Both the position numbers and the translations under genes were made by a program. Shown here piece after piece: positions 1-9,627 of a stretch of DNA of 64,000 bases. The DNA comes from Desulfobacterales bacterium. Lineage in GTDB: Bacteria > Desulfobacterota > Desulfobacteria > Desulfobacterales > JAAELO01. The first letter of the stretch is position 1. Each line of letters begins with the position of its first letter. Location of the stretch: contig JAAELO010000198.1 of NCBI GenBank assembly GCA_024226555.1, positions 62,001 to 126,000 of the forward strand. Reading direction: 5' to 3'. The notes under the pieces are model-generated. The model searched no databases and was not told where the DNA came from. It was given only the letters and a program-made list of their open reading frames with translations.

Positions 1-678
1 ACCTGAAATACTGAAAACATCTTCGATTGGCATTAGGAAAGTTTTGTCTGTATCACGAACGGGTTCAGCAATGAAAGAATCACAAGCATCCATCAATTCG
101 AAAATTGGCTTAGCAGCATCACTTCCCGCATCATCAGATTCAAGAGCTTTAAGAGCACTTCCTCTGATAATTGGAGTGTCATCTCCTGGAAACTCATATT
201 TATCAAGTAGTTCCTGAAGTTCCATCTCAACAAGTTCAATTAGTTCTTCATCATCAACCATGTCACACTTGTTTAGAAACACAACGATAGCTGGAACCCC
301 AACCTGACGAGCAAGAAGAATATGTTCTCTTGTCTGAGGCATAGGTCCATCATCAGCACTTACAACAAGAATTGCACCGTCCATCTGAGCTGCACCAGTA
401 ATCATGTTCTTGATATAATCAGCGTGACCAGGGCAATCAACGTGTGCGTAATGTCTGTTGTCAGTTTCGTATTCAACGTGTGCAGTTGCTATTGTAATTC
501 CACGTTCTTTCTCTTCAGGTGCTTTGTCAATCTCATCGAAAGCTATTGCCTGTCCACCGCTCTTCAAGGAAAGCTGTTTTGTGATTGCAGCTGTCAATGT
601 AGTTTTACCATGGTCAATGTGACCAACTGTACCGATGTTGACGTGGGGTTTACTTCTATCAAATTTTTCCTTGGACAT
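1..678 (-). CDS. tuf: Elongation factor Tu, C-terminally truncated by window edge
   Basis: This is the N-terminal 226 residues of EF-Tu, the GTPase that delivers aminoacyl-tRNA to the ribosome. The start ATG is at 676-678 on the minus strand, and the protein begins [20 protein letters not shown]. The P-loop GHVDHGKT, the switch I region with RGITI, DCPGH and NKCD are all visible. The frame is open to base 1, so the rest of the G domain and domains 2 and 3 lie outside. It sits directly downstream of four tRNA genes on the same strand, as tufB does in enterobacteria. No tuf ORF was predicted on the plus strand; open frames there are antisense. Confidence 0.97.
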   Translation of the reverse strand, partial: MSKEKFDRSKPHVNIGTVGHIDHGKTTLTAAITKQLSLKSGGQAIAFDEIDKAPEEKERGITIATAHVEYETDNRHYAHVDCPGHADYIKNMITGAAQMDGAILVVSADDGPMPQTREHILLARQVGVPAIVVFLNKCDMVDDEELIELVEMELQELLDKYEFPGDDTPIIRGSALKALESDDAGSDAAKPIFELMDACDSFIAEPVRDTDKTFLMPIEDVFSISG

Positions 679-767
679 CTTGCCCTCCCAACTTCAATTT
701 TTTATCTAAATTCTTACTTTAACTCTTACTAATGTTCTCAAGCTCATAAATCTTAATCAAAAACAGA

Positions 768-844
768 TGGAGCCCACGAACGGAATCGAACCGTTGAGCC
801 TCTTCCTTACCAAGGAAGCGCTCTACCAACTGAGCTACGTGGGC
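768..844 (-). tRNA. tRNA-Thr (anticodon GGT)
   Basis: The minus strand folds as a tRNA. The acceptor 5' strand GCCCACG pairs with CGTGGGC, the D-arm contains AGCTCAGTTGGTAGAG, and the anticodon stem CTTCC/GGAAG holds loop TTGGTAA with anticodon GGT. The T-loop is TTCGATT and CCA is encoded. It is the last tRNA before tuf. Confidence 0.95.
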
Positions 845-876
845 ACAATAAAATCAATAATGATTTCATATATAAA

Positions 877-952
<76 letters not shown>

Positions 953-1028
953 ATGCTTACGTAGGCAGTCATGTAGTTAAATCGATCTAATTTCAAATTA
1001 GATCTCCTACATAAGACCTCCATTTTTG

Positions 1029-1113
1029 TGGTGGTGGGGGGAGGATTTGAACCTCCGAAGGCGTTGCCGTCAGATTTACAGTCTGATCCCTTTGACCACT
1101 CGGGAACCCCACC
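1029..1113 (-). tRNA. tRNA-Tyr (anticodon GTA)
   Basis: An 85-nt class II tRNA on the minus strand. The acceptor GGTGGGG pairs with CCCCACC, the anticodon stem TCAGA/TCTGA holds loop CTGTAAA (anticodon GTA), and there is a long variable arm. The T-stem is GGAGG/CCTCC and CCA is encoded. Confidence 0.95.
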
Positions 1114-1121
1114 AATTGTGC

Positions 1122-1197
1122 TGGAGCCGATACCCCGAATCGAACGGAGGACATTCTCATTACAAGTGAGATGCTCTACCAACTGAGCTATATCGGC
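1122..1197 (-). tRNA. tRNA-Thr (anticodon TGT)
   Basis: Minus-strand cloverleaf with acceptor GCCGATA/TATCGGC, anticodon stem TCTCA/TGAGA and loop CTTGTAA (anticodon TGT), T-loop TTCGATT and an encoded CCA. It is the promoter-proximal gene of the tRNA-tuf operon. The order Thr(TGT)-Tyr-Gly-Thr(GGT)-tuf equals the E. coli thrU-tyrU-glyT-thrT-tufB order. Confidence 0.95.
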
Positions 1198-1242
1198 CCT
1201 AAAACCACGTAACAAATATATCTGCTATATGGAAACTCCTTT

Positions 1243-1270
1243 TTGTATCATCATACTTTCCAATATTCAA
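1243..1270 (-). promoter_or_regulatory. Possible sigma-70 promoter of the tRNA-tuf operon
   Basis: On the minus strand TTGAAT (1265-1270) is followed after 16 bases by ATACAA (1243-1248), about 45 bases before the first tRNA. The match to the -10 consensus is only fair, so this is a candidate chosen mainly by position. Confidence 0.3.
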
Positions 1271-1351
1271 CTATTTTTTTCAAAAATATTTTTTTATTTA
1301 TTTTTTATGGATTATTAAATTGTTTTATACGCATATAACTGATTATATACA

Positions 1352-2374
1352 ATGAATCACAATAATGACTCCAAAGGCTTTCCAAAAAAAAGAGGAAAAA
1401 TGAACATTGTAAAAAACGGAAAAGTTAATTTCGGTTTATTTGATACCCCTGTTGAGATAAATTTACAAGATTACGATTTAAAGTCTCCTTTTGGAAAAAA
1501 AATAAGGGGTTTTAAAAACAGACTTAATCAATTTCATTTTACAGGAATATCTGGCAAAAGGTTCATGATTGGTATTGCTGTTGTTGACCTTAAATTGATT
1601 TCAAATGGTTTTATCCACATCTATGATAGAAAAAAAAATATATCATACGAAAGTTCAAAGATTTTTTTTCCATCTAAAAAAAGCCGTTTCATAAAAACAG
1701 ATCCGGAAAATACTTTTAGCAAATTTAAGTTTGGAAAACTAAATATAGAAATTGAAGGTAAAAATATTTTAGCTGAAAGCTCCAATATTAAAATTGATCT
1801 AAAATTAGGAGCTTCCCAAAATCCAGTAAGATTGTGTAGTAGAACTGGATATAGTGGCTTGACATATACACAAAAGGAGCTTCCTCTTAAAATTGACAAG
1901 GGTGAATTAATAATAGGATCGGATCAATACAATTTAAGTTCACCTGATCATATGGCAATTTCTGACTGGACCTGTGGATATATGAGACGGAATACATTCT
2001 GGAACTGGGCATGTGCTGTATCGACTCTATCATGTGGAAGAATTTTTGGATTAAACCTATCATGCGGGGTTAATGAAACAGGATATACAGAAAATGCATT
2101 TTGGATCGATAATAAAATGACAAAGATTGATACTGTTGATTTCAGATTTGATGAAATTGACAGTGAATGGCAAATCAAATCTTTTGATGGGAAAGTTAAG
2201 CTTACGTTTATACCTGAACATACAAGAAAACAAAAAACAAAAGCAGTTATTTTCAATTCAGTATTTTCACAACTAAGTGGAATTTTTAAAGGGTTTGTTA
2301 TTGATGATTCTGGTGATAAGGTTCTAATAGACGATTGCCCTGGCTGGACTGAGGATCACTATGCAAAGTGGTAA
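1352..2374 (+). CDS. DUF2804 family protein
   Basis: A 340-residue soluble protein with no signal peptide or membrane segment. The C-terminal half has the features I associate with DUF2804: a WNWACA stretch, a glycine-rich GLNLSCGVNETG strand near residue 235, and an ending GWTEDHYAKW with Glu and Trp near the C-terminus. The function of the family is unknown; the fold looks like an all-beta lipocalin- or hydroxyneurosporene-synthase-like protein (inference). The ATG at 1352 has no obvious ribosome site. An in-frame ATG at 1400, preceded by AGAGG but closely spaced, is an alternative start. An inverted-repeat element begins nine bases after the stop. Confidence 0.75.
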   Translation: MNHNNDSKGFPKKRGKMNIVKNGKVNFGLFDTPVEINLQDYDLKSPFGKKIRGFKNRLNQFHFTGISGKRFMIGIAVVDLKLISNGFIHIYDRKKNISYESSKIFFPSKKSRFIKTDPENTFSKFKFGKLNIEIEGKNILAESSNIKIDLKLGASQNPVRLCSRTGYSGLTYTQKELPLKIDKGELIIGSDQYNLSSPDHMAISDWTCGYMRRNTFWNWACAVSTLSCGRIFGLNLSCGVNETGYTENAFWIDNKMTKIDTVDFRFDEIDSEWQIKSFDGKVKLTFIPEHTRKQKTKAVIFNSVFSQLSGIFKGFVIDDSGDKVLIDDCPGWTEDHYAKW

Positions 2375-2382
2375 TTCATTAC

Positions 2383-2471
2383 GGGAAATTTCAAATAATT
2401 TTAAATACATAATTACTGTTTTTTTGTTTGAACTTCTTAAGTTGTTCAAAAATAAATTATTAGAGATTCCC
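2383..2471. repeat. MITE-like inverted-repeat element, copy 1 (89 bp, short form)
   Basis: It starts GGGAAATTTCAAATAAT and ends ATTATTAGAGATTCCC, so the ends are imperfect inverted repeats of the family terminus GGGAATCTCTAATAA. The interior is short and holds the small dyad TTGAACTTCTTAAGTTGTTCAA. It fills the gap between the DUF2804 and acylase genes. Confidence 0.7.
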
Positions 2472-2498
2472 ATTTAAAATATTATTTTTGGAAAAATT

Positions 2499-4841
2499 AT
2501 GAAAAAGCTCTCAATTATTCTTACCATTCTTCTTTCTGTTTTAGTTTTAACCTTTTTCTTCGTAAGATATCTTAATAACTATAAGACAGATGGTGTACTT
2601 CATCTATCCAAACTGGAAAAAAATGTAAAAATCAAGCGGGATAATCTTGGTGTACCTTATATATATGGCAAAAATTTAAGAGACCTTATAAGAGGGCAGG
2701 GATTTGCTACTGCCCAGGATCGCCTTTTTCAGATGCATTTAGCAAAATTTTTTGCAACAGGCAGAATTTCTGAAATTATTGGTCAAAAAGGTATCAAATC
2801 AGATACAAAAATGAGAACTCTGGGTTTCTTAAGAAATGCAAAAAAACATCTTAAGATACTTGATAAGGAATCCATAGATTACTTAAAAAATTATGCTGAA
2901 GGCGTGAATGCGTATATAAACAGTCGAAAATCAACTCATCATCTGGAATTTAAACTTGCAGGAGTTGAACCTGAAAAGTGGAAGATGGAGGACTCATTAT
3001 CGATTTTATATTATATGGGCTGGGGATCAGCAGCAAACCTCAAAACAGAGATTATATCCACTAAAATTATTGATAAGGTTGGCTTGAGCAGATTTAGAGA
3101 GCTTCTATCATTTTCAAGCAGAAAAGAGGTTCAGTCCTATTCACAAATTGAGAAAATGTTTATTAACAAACTTGATCACTTTATGTATGACAATTTTAGC
3201 TTTGGCAGCAACAGCTGGATTACAGGGTCTAGAAAGTCTTTGAATGGGAAACCTATTTTATCAAATGACCCCCATCTTGATACAAGGATGTTACCTGGTC
3301 CGTGGTACCCATCGGTATTAATATCGGATAAGATTAGGGTAGCTGGGGTAACTTTAGCTGGGGTACCAGGAATATTTGTTGGAAGGAACAAGTGGGTAAC
3401 ATGCGGTATTACAAATTCATATGGAGATGCACAGGATCTGTATATAGAAAGAGTAAATCCCTTAAATAGTTCAGAGTATCTTGAAGGGTCTGTACAATTA
3501 CCTTTTGTAATTATAAATGAAGCCATTAAAATAAAAAATGGGTCCTCATATACAATTAAGAATATTAAAATCAGATTAACGAAGAGAGGTCCTGTTATTT
3601 CTGATGTTCTAAATGGATTTAACAAAAAAATTATAACAGTACGATGGGCTCCCTATGAATCAATGGGCAAAAATCTGGGTCTTGATTACCTTTTAAAAGC
3701 CAAGACTTTTAATGGTGTGAGGAAGATCCTGAAATCAGTTTCAATTATAAATTTAAATTTTTTAATAGCTGACAAAAATGGTAATATTGGGTTTCAAACC
3801 ACTGGCAAAATTCCAATAAGACGTAATAAGGGAGGGAGTCTACCAACAAAGGTTGTAAATAGTATTGATAATTGGAAAAAATGGATTCCGTTTGATGAAA
3901 TGCCACATGAGATAAATAGTAAAAGAGATTGGATTGGCAATGGAAATCATAAAACTGTACCCCCAAATTACCCCTATTACTATTCATCCTATTACTCTCC
4001 GTATTACAGATATCAACGTATTAGTGAGTTACTATCATCTCCTGGTAAAAAATCCAGGGAGGATCATTTTCGATTCCAACATGATACACACAATATAATG
4101 GCTCGAAGACTGGTTCCTGTTTTTACCAGCGCACTCCTGCTTCATCCGGAAACTCAAAAAATTGGAAAAACATTAAATGACTGGGATTTTGAAGACTCTA
4201 AAGACAGTGTTGGAGCTTCAATCTTTCATGAATTGTATAAGAATCTGGCCGTCCATGTTTTCCGGGATGAACTTGGACCAATTAATACAAAAAACATGTT
4301 AAATCTTTGGTATTTTTGGCAGGAAAAATATGAGAATATGCTTTTAAAAGGAAACTCAAAATGGTTTGATAACTCACTAACTTATAAAATTGAAAATCTT
4401 GAAACTTTAATTCAAAGTGCCGGATTAATAACAATAGAAAATCTAACTGAAAAGTTTGGAGAGGATATTGAGGATTGGAGGTGGAGCGAGATGCACACCA
4501 TAACCTTTACAAATCCTTTAATTAGAGATGGTTTCTTTAAAGATTTTTTTGGAACAGGTAAAATTCCATATAGTGGTTCAGTTGAAACGCTACAAAGGGG
4601 GTCCTACTCTTTCAGTAACGATTATGATACAACAATATCGGCATCAATGAGGATGGTTTCTGATTTATCTGATGATGATAAATTGCTTTTAATTATAGCT
4701 GGTGGTGTTAGCGGCAGAACATTCTCGCCACATTTTAAAGATCAGATTAAACCTTTTGTAAACGGTGAGAAAAGCTATATTTATTTCAGTGATCGTCATA
4801 TAGATAAAAATATTAAAAGTGTTCTAACTCTAAAACCATAA
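2499..4841 (+). CDS. Penicillin acylase (peptidase S45, Ntn-hydrolase) family protein
   Basis: A 780-residue N-terminal-nucleophile amidohydrolase of the penicillin G acylase / acyl-homoserine-lactone acylase type. Residues about 5-25 form an uncleaved anchor or signal segment, so the enzyme is probably periplasmic and membrane-tethered. The alpha-chain part carries RDNLGVPYIYG and QGFATAQDRLFQM. The autoprocessing site is FGSNSW, which would put the beta-chain nucleophile at Ser237, followed by the usual NDPHL stretch. The length fits the family. The substrate cannot be read from sequence; cyclic or N-acyl amides are typical. It is followed after 14 bases by the rhomboid-like gene. Confidence 0.9.
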   Translation: MKKLSIILTILLSVLVLTFFFVRYLNNYKTDGVLHLSKLEKNVKIKRDNLGVPYIYGKNLRDLIRGQGFATAQDRLFQMHLAKFFATGRISEIIGQKGIKSDTKMRTLGFLRNAKKHLKILDKESIDYLKNYAEGVNAYINSRKSTHHLEFKLAGVEPEKWKMEDSLSILYYMGWGSAANLKTEIISTKIIDKVGLSRFRELLSFSSRKEVQSYSQIEKMFINKLDHFMYDNFSFGSNSWITGSRKSLNGKPILSNDPHLDTRMLPGPWYPSVLISDKIRVAGVTLAGVPGIFVGRNKWVTCGITNSYGDAQDLYIERVNPLNSSEYLEGSVQLPFVIINEAIKIKNGSSYTIKNIKIRLTKRGPVISDVLNGFNKKIITVRWAPYESMGKNLGLDYLLKAKTFNGVRKILKSVSIINLNFLIADKNGNIGFQTTGKIPIRRNKGGSLPTKVVNSIDNWKKWIPFDEMPHEINSKRDWIGNGNHKTVPPNYPYYYSSYYSPYYRYQRISELLSSPGKKSREDHFRFQHDTHNIMARRLVPVFTSALLLHPETQKIGKTLNDWDFEDSKDSVGASIFHELYKNLAVHVFRDELGPINTKNMLNLWYFWQEKYENMLLKGNSKWFDNSLTYKIENLETLIQSAGLITIENLTEKFGEDIEDWRWSEMHTITFTNPLIRDGFFKDFFGTGKIPYSGSVETLQRGSYSFSNDYDTTISASMRMVSDLSDDDKLLLIIAGGVSGRTFSPHFKDQIKPFVNGEKSYIYFSDRHIDKNIKSVLTLKP

Positions 4842-4855
4842 AGGAGTAATAAAAA

Positions 4856-5593
4856 TTGAGAGGATATCAATCAGGTTTTGGCAACACTCTTTCTAAATCA
4901 GGAAAAAAATTTCTTATTATTTATGGAATTATATATATTGTACAACTATTATTGGAGCACTGGGTAAATATTCCAGTTACAAATTATCTTGCTTTACATC
5001 CTTTAAATAGTAACGGGTTTAAATTTTATCAATTTGTGACCCATTTCTTTATCCATAATCCTGCTAGCCCGTTTGGTTTTTTGATAAATGCTCTTGTTTT
5101 TTATTTTTTTGCTTCACAGGTTGAATCCAAATATGGGACCAGTAGTTTTTTCTCACTATTTTATATAGCAGCTATTGTTGGTGGTCTTACTGGTTTTGTT
5201 TTTGCGTTGACAGCTCAAGCTCCTTTTACACAGCCATTTTATGGAATGACTCCAAGCCTGCTCGCAATAATAGTTCTTTTTGGTTTTTTAAATCCAAATG
5301 CCACAATCCTCCTGTTTTTTGTGCTTCCGGTAAGAGCTGTTTACCTGAGTTATGGAACTATAATAATAACTGTACTTACTCTACTTGCTAAGGCCAATCC
5401 TGCTGGTGCATATCACTTAGGAGGTATTTTTATCGGATATCTTTTCCTTAAATATCCCCTTGATATATTCAACTATAAAAAACTTCATTTAAGATATCTT
5501 CAATGGCAACATAAAAAAAGAAAAAGTAAGTTTGACGTTATTGATGGAGGGTATAACGATGATGACGATGATAAAGGACCAACAATTCATTAA
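4856..5593 (+). CDS. Rhomboid-like membrane protein, probably inactive as a protease
   Basis: A 245-residue protein with about six hydrophobic segments and a highly acidic tail (five Asp in a row near residue 236). The His helix AYHLGGIFIGYL looks like rhomboid TM6. At the expected GxSG position of TM4 it reads YGMTPSLLAIIVLFG (about residues 129-143), so the catalytic serine is absent unless the shifted Ser is used. It therefore looks like a derlin/iRhom-type pseudoprotease (inference). It uses a TTG start at 4856 behind a clear AGGAG; no useful ATG exists nearby. It probably forms an operon with the upstream acylase. Confidence 0.7.
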   Translation: MRGYQSGFGNTLSKSGKKFLIIYGIIYIVQLLLEHWVNIPVTNYLALHPLNSNGFKFYQFVTHFFIHNPASPFGFLINALVFYFFASQVESKYGTSSFFSLFYIAAIVGGLTGFVFALTAQAPFTQPFYGMTPSLLAIIVLFGFLNPNATILLFFVLPVRAVYLSYGTIIITVLTLLAKANPAGAYHLGGIFIGYLFLKYPLDIFNYKKLHLRYLQWQHKKRKSKFDVIDGGYNDDDDDKGPTIH

Positions 5594-5701
5594 ATAATTG
5601 CCATAGTAAACCTATACAATTCATAGTAATGCTATTCATAGATATTATTTTTTAATAACTGAAGAATTTATATGGGAATCCAATCTTTTTTGTTAAATTC
5701 A

Positions 5702-5808
5702 GGAAACCTCAAATAACAGCCTATAAAACAAAAAGCTCTAGTTTTGTTTGCATGTTTTGACCGAACTACTGCGTATTTCAATCAAAATTCTAATTATTAG
5801 AGGTTCCC
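5702..5808. repeat. MITE-like inverted-repeat element, copy 2 (B to A)
   Basis: The right end, ATCAAAATTCTAATTATTAG followed by AGGTTCCC, is a near-perfect A end. The left end GGAAACCTCAAATAACAGCC is a degraded B end. The interior has the family words TTTTGACCGAACTACT and an A+T-rich dyad AAAAGCTCTAGTTTTG. It occupies the otherwise empty 5594-6079 spacer; a stray GGGAATCC lies at 5673. Confidence 0.75.
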
Positions 5809-6079
5809 TCAAGGGAAAAATAAAAACAGAGAGCACAGATCTAATACTTTACTACTTTAATCGACCTTGAAAGTTTTTAAACGATTGAATTAACTATATA
5901 TAATTAAATATGTTTTTTTTGTGAGTATTATCTTGACCTATTGATTTATTCAAGTTATCTTATTGCTTCCACATTGATTTTGTGCAGTAAAATAAATAGG
6001 TTAAATTTTTTTAAATCGTTTTTAAATTAGAGTATTATTATTTAAAAAAATTAATATTAAAATTTATTAGGTGTTAAGC

Positions 6080-6358
6080 ATGAATAAACTTGAATTAATT
6101 TCAGCCCTTCAAAACAATGCAGATATTGGTAAATCAGATTCTGCAAAAATTATTCAGATTTTTTTTGATTCCATGGCAGATGCACTTTCAACAGGTGACC
6201 GTGTTGAAATAAGGGGCCTTTGTAGTTTTCATGTGAAAGAGTATAAGGGCTATATGGGTAGAAATCCAAAAACAGGAGAAAAGGTTTTTATTAAACCCAA
6301 AAAATTACCTTTTTTCAAGTGTGGAAAAGACCTGAGAGATCAATTAAACAATATGTGA
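6080..6358 (+). CDS. HU/IHF-family DNA-binding protein
   Basis: A nucleoid-associated DNA-bending protein of 92 residues from the ATG at 6080 (MNKLELISALQ), which has AGGTG at 6069-6073. A GTG nine bases upstream is less likely because it overlaps that ribosome site. The beta-arm GRNPKTGEKVFIKPKKLPFFK and the last helix GKDLRDQLN are characteristic. The motif EIRGLCSFHVKEY is closer to the IHF-like branch of delta-proteobacteria than to HU, but the two cannot be separated here. The following TPR gene starts 23 bases after the stop. Confidence 0.92.
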   Translation: MNKLELISALQNNADIGKSDSAKIIQIFFDSMADALSTGDRVEIRGLCSFHVKEYKGYMGRNPKTGEKVFIKPKKLPFFKCGKDLRDQLNNM

Positions 6359-6381
6359 TTGGAAGGTTTTCTGACAATTTA

Positions 6382-6996
6382 ATGAAGTTCTTAAAAACAA
6401 CATTATATCTGTTTATTGTTTTTTTTTGTGGTTATCTCTATGCTGGCCCAAATATTCAAAACTATGAACAGGCCGTTTTGGAGAAGCCGGATAGTTCCAA
6501 TGCTCACCTTGCGCTTGGAAGAGCTTACCAGCATGACAATAAACCATTTAAAGCTATAAAATCATTAAAAAAAGCAATTGACCTTGATTATGGAAATGAA
6601 ACAGCTCATATTTTTTTAGGAGAACTATACTATAATAAAGGTCAGTTTGATTTGGCATCAATGCATTATGAAAAAGCATTAAAGATCAATGGCTGCGCAG
6701 CATATTACAACTATTATGGTAATGCTCTGACAAAAAATGAGAAACTTACTCTTGCTATTAAATCATATAAGAAAGCAATATCACTTGATCCTGATAATCC
6801 TCTTTTTTACTATGGTCTTGGATATGTTTATAGAAAAACAGGTAAATTTAAAGAGTACAAAAAAATATCACTAAAGCTATTAAAACTTGATAAGGATTTT
6901 GGAAACAAACTAAAAAATGATTCTGAACTATTTGCCGGAAAATCAAGTATTAGTATAAAATTTGTTAAAGAGAAACGTACTAACAATAATGATTAA
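6382..6996 (+). CDS. Secreted or periplasmic TPR-repeat protein
   Basis: A 204-residue protein from the ATG at 6382 with a signal peptide (KFLKTTLYLFIVFFCGYLYAG, cleavage probably near AGP). About four tetratricopeptide repeats follow, seen as the series ALGRAYQHDNKPFKAIKSLKKAI, HIFLGELYYNKGQFDLASMHYEKAL and later units. A longer frame upstream overlaps the HU gene and lacks a signal, so it was not chosen. Its 3' end overlaps the convergent MFS gene by 54 bases. The partner protein is unknown. Confidence 0.75.
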   Translation: MKFLKTTLYLFIVFFCGYLYAGPNIQNYEQAVLEKPDSSNAHLALGRAYQHDNKPFKAIKSLKKAIDLDYGNETAHIFLGELYYNKGQFDLASMHYEKALKINGCAAYYNYYGNALTKNEKLTLAIKSYKKAISLDPDNPLFYYGLGYVYRKTGKFKEYKKISLKLLKLDKDFGNKLKNDSELFAGKSSISIKFVKEKRTNNND

Positions 6997-8145
6997 CGAT
7001 CCCAATAGAAAAGCATATCTTAATTCAAGATAATCCATTGTAATTCCCGCAATTAGCGATCCTGTAAGCATCCCCATACTTTGTCCCAGAGTGAGTATTC
7101 CCATTACAGAACCCATAGCTTTAACTCTGTTTCCAGAACGAACAGCAATTGCCATTAAGGCTGGCATTGAAATACCTCCACCAATTCCAAATACAAATAC
7201 AGCAAAAATAAGGTCATAGAAACTATTCGATATAAAAATGAGAGCCAGTGATATGGCAACAATAAACCCTCCTGCATTAACCATTTTTCTCCTTGAGATT
7301 TTATCCGCCAGGTGCCCAAGAGGTGTGTTTAAAATACCACTAAGAAAAACTCCAGATGTTACGAGAACTCCAATTTTTCCACTTGAAAGATTGAACTCTT
7401 TATCTGCAAAAACAGGAATAAAACACCATATTATAGCAATACATATTGTATAACCCATTCTGAATATAAAAATGCTTAAGATCTCATTATCTTTAAAAAA
7501 CTTACTCCAGGAATCATCCTGATTCTTGCTCTTCTTTTTCTCAAGAGATTTATGAGGGAGAAAAATAATTGATGCCAGAAAAGCTACAGTAGATAGAATT
7601 CCCATACAAAGAAATGTTACAGTCAGACCATCTTTTATTATTTCACCCATAAATAAAATTTGTCTGCCATCAAAAAAATCTGAAATATATCCACCGGCAA
7701 GAGGGCCAATGCTTAAACTTATAAATATGGACATATTGAAAAGCCCCATATAATATCCCTCTTTTCCCTTGGGGGTTATATCACCAACATAAGCCTGGGT
7801 TACTGGCATTATCATAGCTGATGCTATACCCTGCATAAAACGGATTATTATAAGAGAATCCATACTATTAAAGTATATAAAAGCAAGAGATATCAGAGTG
7901 TAGCAAAATAGGCCAATTGCAATGAAGGGTTTTCTCCCGTATTTATCTGAACGTTTACCAAAGTATGGGAGGAAAAAAGTTCTTGAGATTGAAAATGATC
8001 CAAATATCATACTTATGTAAAAACCGCTTGCTCCAAGATCATGAGCATATACAGGAAGGAGGGGAATTACAATTCCAACACCTAAGGTTGCATTGAATAT
8101 TGAGAAAAATAGAACCGCAAATATTTTTTTATTATAAAAAGACAC
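6943..8145 (-). CDS. MFS transporter, probable drug/metabolite exporter
   Basis: A 400-residue major facilitator with about twelve hydrophobic segments. The motif A loop GKRSDKYGRKPF lies between TM2 and TM3, and its echo GHLADKISRRKM lies between TM8 and TM9. The motif C-like GPLAGGYISD in TM5 points to a drug:H+ antiporter (DHA1) type. It starts at a GTG (8143-8145) behind AGGCG. It lies 21 bases downstream of the DisA_N-like gene, so the two may be cotranscribed. It is convergent with and overlaps the TPR gene. Confidence 0.85.
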   Translation of the reverse strand: MSFYNKKIFAVLFFSIFNATLGVGIVIPLLPVYAHDLGASGFYISMIFGSFSISRTFFLPYFGKRSDKYGRKPFIAIGLFCYTLISLAFIYFNSMDSLIIIRFMQGIASAMIMPVTQAYVGDITPKGKEGYYMGLFNMSIFISLSIGPLAGGYISDFFDGRQILFMGEIIKDGLTVTFLCMGILSTVAFLASIIFLPHKSLEKKKSKNQDDSWSKFFKDNEILSIFIFRMGYTICIAIIWCFIPVFADKEFNLSSGKIGVLVTSGVFLSGILNTPLGHLADKISRRKMVNAGGFIVAISLALIFISNSFYDLIFAVFVFGIGGGISMPALMAIAVRSGNRVKAMGSVMGILTLGQSMGMLTGSLIAGITMDYLELRYAFLLGSLIIIVSTFLFNKFYTNT

Positions 8146-8166
8146 TGACGCCTGCTTAAAGATCTT

Positions 8167-9570
8167 TTACAAAATCTCTTCCAGTAAAACCGATGATACA
8201 ATCTTTTCCATTTGTGGCTTCCATATCTCTTTAGAATTTAACTCTTTCCCATTTGCAATTATAGAAACAGGTCTATCCGATGAAACCACAATAACAACAA
8301 TATTTTTTTTTCCATATGTGAATCTCAGAGCAGAGTTATATCTCGCGCCCCTTGCCCTGTTCTCCTCTTTTATAGCTTTACCATCTAAAAGACAAGCAAA
8401 ACCATGTAAAGTAAGATCTTTGCCTATATGTAAAGCTCCATCAATACGTGTTAGAGATTTTGCAAACTGGAGCATATAAGTATCTTTAAGATCTAACGGT
8501 TTTTCAGGTATTTGACCTGATAATTCAATCGGTTCTTTGTTAAGATCAATAACAATACTACATCCATGTCTGTTTCTTTCAGCACTGTGTACCAAAACGG
8601 AGATTCTAGATAAGAATCTTTGAGCATCATCTATATCATCAAAGCGCTCAATTAGTATCTCTTCAACATCAACCAGGTTAGCTTTCCTATTAGAAGAATA
8701 GTAACTTCCATCCGAAAAGCTACATATTTTTCTGTTTCCAATAGATATAAAACCATGATCACCAAAAAATTCAACTTTTATCATATTGGGAAGAGCTTCT
8801 TCATTTGAGATACCATAGATATAGGTTCCATCACATATTAAAGATCTGTCTGATCTTTCAACAGTCTGTAGCATTTTTCTTACATACTTATAATCATGGA
8901 GAAAAGGTTTTTCGTCTTCTGAAAATTTTAAAATATAATCCATTTTAGTAGCAAGGTCAGTAAATACTATATCACCTCTTGCCCAGGCACCCTCTTCAGG
9001 GGTTTTAGATATCTCTAATATGGCTTTTAATATATCAAATATCTTAAGATTAGATTTTTTCAGATCAAGTTCACTATGCAGATAGTCATGGACAGCTAAA
9101 TTTGAAAAATCCTGCCACACATAACCCGATGAACTAACCCCTAATTTTCTGTTTGCGTAATCCAGAGAGAAAAGAAGTGCCGTTTGTTCCAGAAGTTTCA
9201 GAGTTGGACCAATTGAACACATATCGAGATGGTGTTCTGTGAACCACATTTGGTAGAATACTGATTTTGATCTACCACCAAATGAAATTAAACCTGATAG
9301 TTGAAGATTATCTTCAGTATAGAACTCCTCACTCTCTTCAAAAAATTTTTCTGGTATTTTTTTCCAAATCTCTTTTACCAGGTATATGTCTTTGATTATA
9401 AGCTCATGACCCATTAATAAATTCTGAGGGTCACAAACTTTTAATGAACCGTCTTTTTTAATCGCATAAATAAGTGCAACCTTACTTGGTTTTGAAAAGA
9501 CTGATAATCCATTAACAAGCCCTTTCAATGTATTAGCAATACAAATCTTTTCTGATATTTCCTTCTCCAT
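8167..9570 (-). CDS. DisA_N/DAC-like nucleotide cyclase or sensor (DACN-type) protein
   Basis: A 467-residue soluble protein. The C-terminal part (about 370-460) resembles the diadenylate cyclase (DisA_N) domain: a DGALHIG strand in place of the DGA motif, then HGFACLLDGKA, then RARGARYNSALRF at the position of the RHR motif, and finally VVIVVSSDRPVSIIANGK. The RHR triad is not intact, so it may make c-di-AMP poorly, use another nucleotide or only bind one. The first 370 residues match nothing I recognise. The related sensor families DACND/DACNV/DACNH are known from domain surveys. It sits behind a candidate sigma-28 promoter. Confidence 0.7.
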   Translation of the reverse strand: MEKEISEKICIANTLKGLVNGLSVFSKPSKVALIYAIKKDGSLKVCDPQNLLMGHELIIKDIYLVKEIWKKIPEKFFEESEEFYTEDNLQLSGLISFGGRSKSVFYQMWFTEHHLDMCSIGPTLKLLEQTALLFSLDYANRKLGVSSSGYVWQDFSNLAVHDYLHSELDLKKSNLKIFDILKAILEISKTPEEGAWARGDIVFTDLATKMDYILKFSEDEKPFLHDYKYVRKMLQTVERSDRSLICDGTYIYGISNEEALPNMIKVEFFGDHGFISIGNRKICSFSDGSYYSSNRKANLVDVEEILIERFDDIDDAQRFLSRISVLVHSAERNRHGCSIVIDLNKEPIELSGQIPEKPLDLKDTYMLQFAKSLTRIDGALHIGKDLTLHGFACLLDGKAIKEENRARGARYNSALRFTYGKKNIVVIVVSSDRPVSIIANGKELNSKEIWKPQMEKIVSSVLLEEIL

Positions 9571-9627
9571 ATAGCAAAACCTTAACTTATAAAAACATTT
9601 AGTGAACCTTTAGCGAGTTTGCAATTA

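Noticed and set aside
322-732. Plus-strand open frame of 136 codons
   Set aside because: It is antisense to tuf, whose frame has all EF-Tu G-domain motifs.
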